A DNA stretch of 64,000 nucleotides. Origin: SG8-38 sp041576815. GTDB taxonomy: Bacteria > Myxococcota_A > Polyangia > Polyangiales > Houyiibacteriaceae. Made by a program: the position numbers and the translations under genes. The stretch is taken from the NCBI GenBank assembly GCA_041576815.1, contig JBFGKE010000008.1:1-64000 (forward strand). Reading direction: 5' to 3'. Below the pieces are notes generated by a model. The model did not search any database. It was not told the origin of the DNA and worked only from the letters and a program-made list of their open reading frames with translations. Shown piece by piece: positions 62,085-64,000 of the stretch (positions are counted from its first letter, which is position 1; every line of letters begins with the position of its first letter).

Positions 62085-63017
62085 GTGCGTTCGACCCGCT
62101 GGTTTGCGTACGCGGCGACTGCGCTTCTAGCCTACACCGTCGCCGTCGTGCTTTGGGGCGCCTACGTGCGGGCGACCTTGTCCGGCGACGGTTGCGGCGC
62201 ACACTGGCCGCTTTGTAACGGCGACGTGCTGCCGATCGCGCCCTCGACGAAGACGATCGTCGAGCTCACGCATCGGGTGACCTCGGGGCTTTGCTGGCTA
62301 TGGACGCTCGCGATGTGGGTCGCCTCGGTGCGGCTTTTCGAACGCGGTCACGCCACGCGTACCGCTGCGGGATGGAGCCTGTTCTTCATGACGACGGAGG
62401 CGTTGGTCGGCGCGGGCCTCGTGCTTTTTCGCATGGTGGCCGACAATCCTGCCACCGCGCGTGCGGGCTGGATGTCCGCGCACCTCATCAATACATTTTT
62501 GTTGCTCGCTGCCCTCACTTGGTTGGCCTCGAGCGCTTGGCGCGAGACCGGCATTCGTTTTCCCCGAGATCGGCAAGCGCGGCTTTGGTTCGGAGGCGCC
62601 GCGGCGGTTGCGGTCCTCGTCGGCGTGAGCGGCGCCGTGGCTGCACTAGGCGACACGCTGTTCCCCGCCTCCAGTCTCGTGGAGGGTCTCCGGGACGACC
62701 TGTCGCCGACTTCCCACGTCTTCGTGCGTCTGCGGGTCTGGCATCCGGTGATCGCGCTGTTGGGCTCGGGGTACTTGATCTGGCTCGCGGTCTCTCTGAT
62801 CCAACGCAAGCTCGGCCCGCCGGTCCCCGCGCTGGCTTCCACCCTCGGTGGCCTTTTGCTGATCCAAGTAGCAGTGGGGCTTTTCAACGTGGCGCTGCTC
62901 GCACCGATATGGCTGCAGCTTCTACACCTGTTCATCGCGGATGCGACCTGGATCGCCCTCGTGCTTCTCGCACTTTACTCACGGCCGCCCACCCCGAGTG
63001 CTAACCTGTTGGCGTGA
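62085..63017 (+). CDS. ctaA: Heme A synthase CtaA (COX15 family)
   Basis: 310 residues with eight predicted membrane spans. E60/H63 (VELTHRVTSG), H133 (SAHLINTF), H220 (RVWHPVIA) and H281 (LLHLFIADA) are the heme ligands, and C37/C44 form the loop cysteine pair as in Bacillus CtaA. It oxidises heme O to heme A for cytochrome oxidase. GTG start at 62085. Its stop overlaps the next gene's GTG (GTGA). Links to hemA-hemC elsewhere in the window are functional only. Confidence 0.92.
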   Translation: MRSTRWFAYAATALLAYTVAVVLWGAYVRATLSGDGCGAHWPLCNGDVLPIAPSTKTIVELTHRVTSGLCWLWTLAMWVASVRLFERGHATRTAAGWSLFFMTTEALVGAGLVLFRMVADNPATARAGWMSAHLINTFLLLAALTWLASSAWRETGIRFPRDRQARLWFGGAAAVAVLVGVSGAVAALGDTLFPASSLVEGLRDDLSPTSHVFVRLRVWHPVIALLGSGYLIWLAVSLIQRKLGPPVPALASTLGGLLLIQVAVGLFNVALLAPIWLQLLHLFIADATWIALVLLALYSRPPTPSANLLA

Positions 63018-64000
63018 GCGATCCGTACCTGGGCAAGGAGGTGGCCGGGCAGTTCCGCATCGTCGAGAAGATCGGCAAAGGCGGGATGGGCGCCGTTTAC
63101 AAGGCCGAGCAGCCCGATATGAATCGCTACGTCGCAATCAAGATCCTCCACTCGCGCTACCTCACGCGCGCCGACCTGGTTTCGCGTTTTCGCCGAGAGG
63201 CACGGGCGATGAGCCAGCTCTCACACCCGAACACCGCACGGGTGTTTCTCTATGGGCAGCTCGACGACGGCGCCTGCTACTTCGTGATGGAGCACCTCGT
63301 CGGCCAAAACCTCGCGCAGCTCGTAAGGGCCAAGGGAGCCATGGAGCCCAAGCGGGCCATCCGGATCATGACTCAGGTGTGCGGGGCGCTCGATGAGGCG
63401 CATCGGGCAGGCATCGTCCACCGCGATCTCAAGCCGGAGAACGTTTTCGTCACGTCCCAGGGCGGCATCCGTGATTTCCCAAAGGTGCTCGATTTCGGCC
63501 TGGCCAAAGTCACCGAGCGTCAGATGCGACCTGGATCGATGGTGCTCACGCAGCAGGGCATGGTGTTTGGCACCCCGGAGTTCATGAGCCCCGAGCAGGC
63601 CCACGGAAAAACGCTCGACGCGCGCTCCGACATCTATTCGCTGGGCGTCATTCTCTACGAGCTCTTGACGGGTAAGCTCCCTTTCGATGCGAAGCAGCCC
63701 ATCGAGTACATCCAGCTTCACGTCAATGCAGCTCCCATCCCGCTCGCAGAGCGCCGTCCGGACATCGAGTTTCCGCCCGGCCTCGAGGAGGTGGTCATGC
63801 GGTCGCTCGCGAAGAAGCCCGAGGCGCGGTACGCCGCCGCCGGCGAGTTTGCAGCGGCGCTCGAGAGCGTCTTGCAGCCGGAGGCCGGTGACCGTGGTTC
63901 GACGAGCCTGCCGACACCGTTGCCGGCTCCCGCGGTTCCCGACCCTGCACCGCCGATCACGCAGCGGCCGACCGCGGCGAAATCGAGGACGCCATGGGTC
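63014..64000 (+). CDS. Ser/Thr protein kinase, N-terminal part (cut by right edge)
   Basis: 329 codons are visible from a GTG overlapping the ctaA stop. The kinase domain (about 12-280) is complete: GKGGMGAVYK, K43 (VAIK), HRDLKPEN with D138 and N143, DFG 160-162, GTPEFMSPEQ and SDIYSLGVILYELLTG. A Pro-rich linker follows, and the rest of the protein (often a membrane span and sensor domain) lies outside. It is the second Hanks-type kinase here, the other being the receiver fusion at 10044. Confidence 0.94.
   Translation, partial: MSDPYLGKEVAGQFRIVEKIGKGGMGAVYKAEQPDMNRYVAIKILHSRYLTRADLVSRFRREARAMSQLSHPNTARVFLYGQLDDGACYFVMEHLVGQNLAQLVRAKGAMEPKRAIRIMTQVCGALDEAHRAGIVHRDLKPENVFVTSQGGIRDFPKVLDFGLAKVTERQMRPGSMVLTQQGMVFGTPEFMSPEQAHGKTLDARSDIYSLGVILYELLTGKLPFDAKQPIEYIQLHVNAAPIPLAERRPDIEFPPGLEEVVMRSLAKKPEARYAAAGEFAAALESVLQPEAGDRGSTSLPTPLPAPAVPDPAPPITQRPTAAKSRTPWV

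Overview
The window is GC-rich, gene-dense bacterial DNA with no rRNA, CRISPR array, integrase or intact insertion sequence. I read it as a chromosomal segment of a myxobacterium-like organism (Myxococcota, probably Polyangia). The reasons are the mix of eukaryote-like Ser/Thr kinases, FHA, PilZ, PEGA and DUF4388 proteins, many histidine kinases and odd receiver fusions, an Etf:quinone iron-sulfur oxidoreductase, and small Cys-rich lipoproteins with Gly/Thr spacers. The taxon is an inference from content, not a database result.

Layout. 1-4.9 kb: a secreted protein running off the left edge, two unknown genes coupled to coaX, an FHA protein and a PilZ membrane protein. 4.9-11.4 kb: an HtrA protease, two adjacent histidine-kinase-type genes (one without an ATPase domain), murI, and a Ser/Thr kinase fused to a receiver. 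11.4-17.8 kb: DUF4112, small conserved genes, a YkgJ/DUF501/DUF2752 gene string, a receiver-GGDEF protein with a degenerate motif, rsmB, tRNA-Pro(CGG) and a receiver-XRE regulator. 17.8-28 kb: a TPR lipoprotein, an EtfD-like oxidoreductase, a K+ channel coupled to a second YkgJ paralogue, an acyl-CoA dehydrogenase behind a near-perfect TetR/FadR-type palindrome, a parvulin and a hydrolase. 28-37.5 kb: thiO, rseP, glmU, an ArsA-type ATPase, hemC-hemA-ccsA. 37.5-41.4 kb: trxA, dut, pnp (with a long Arg-Asp tail) and rpsO. 41.4-48.6 kb: lipoproteins, an F420-type oxidoreductase next to a hotdog-gene remnant, a LytST pair and a large receiver-DUF4388-TPR protein. 48.6-54.2 kb: a WlbA/B/C-type nucleotide-sugar module followed by tldD/tldE. 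54.2-64 kb: an SDR lacking its catalytic residues, coaE, dtd, an AsmA-like/GT51 fusion, then a coupled string of PEGA outer-membrane protein, tmk, PDZ lipoprotein, ctaA and a Ser/Thr kinase cut by the right edge.

How the genes work together. Most intergenic gaps are tiny and many neighbours share a 1-8 nt stop/start overlap, so translational coupling is the main organising principle. Recognisable teams are hemA-hemC with a cytochrome c assembly protein, rpsO-pnp-dut, the LytS/LytTR pair, the Wlb sugar module, tldD-tldE, and the EtfD/acyl-CoA dehydrogenase pair for fatty acid oxidation. No single unmistakable novel system stands out. The best leads are unusual fusions (AsmA-GT51, Ser/Thr kinase-receiver, receiver-XRE), the RD-tailed PNPase, the paired YkgJ paralogues, the kinase lacking an ATPase domain, the degenerate SDR, and a palindromic repeat present at two loci.
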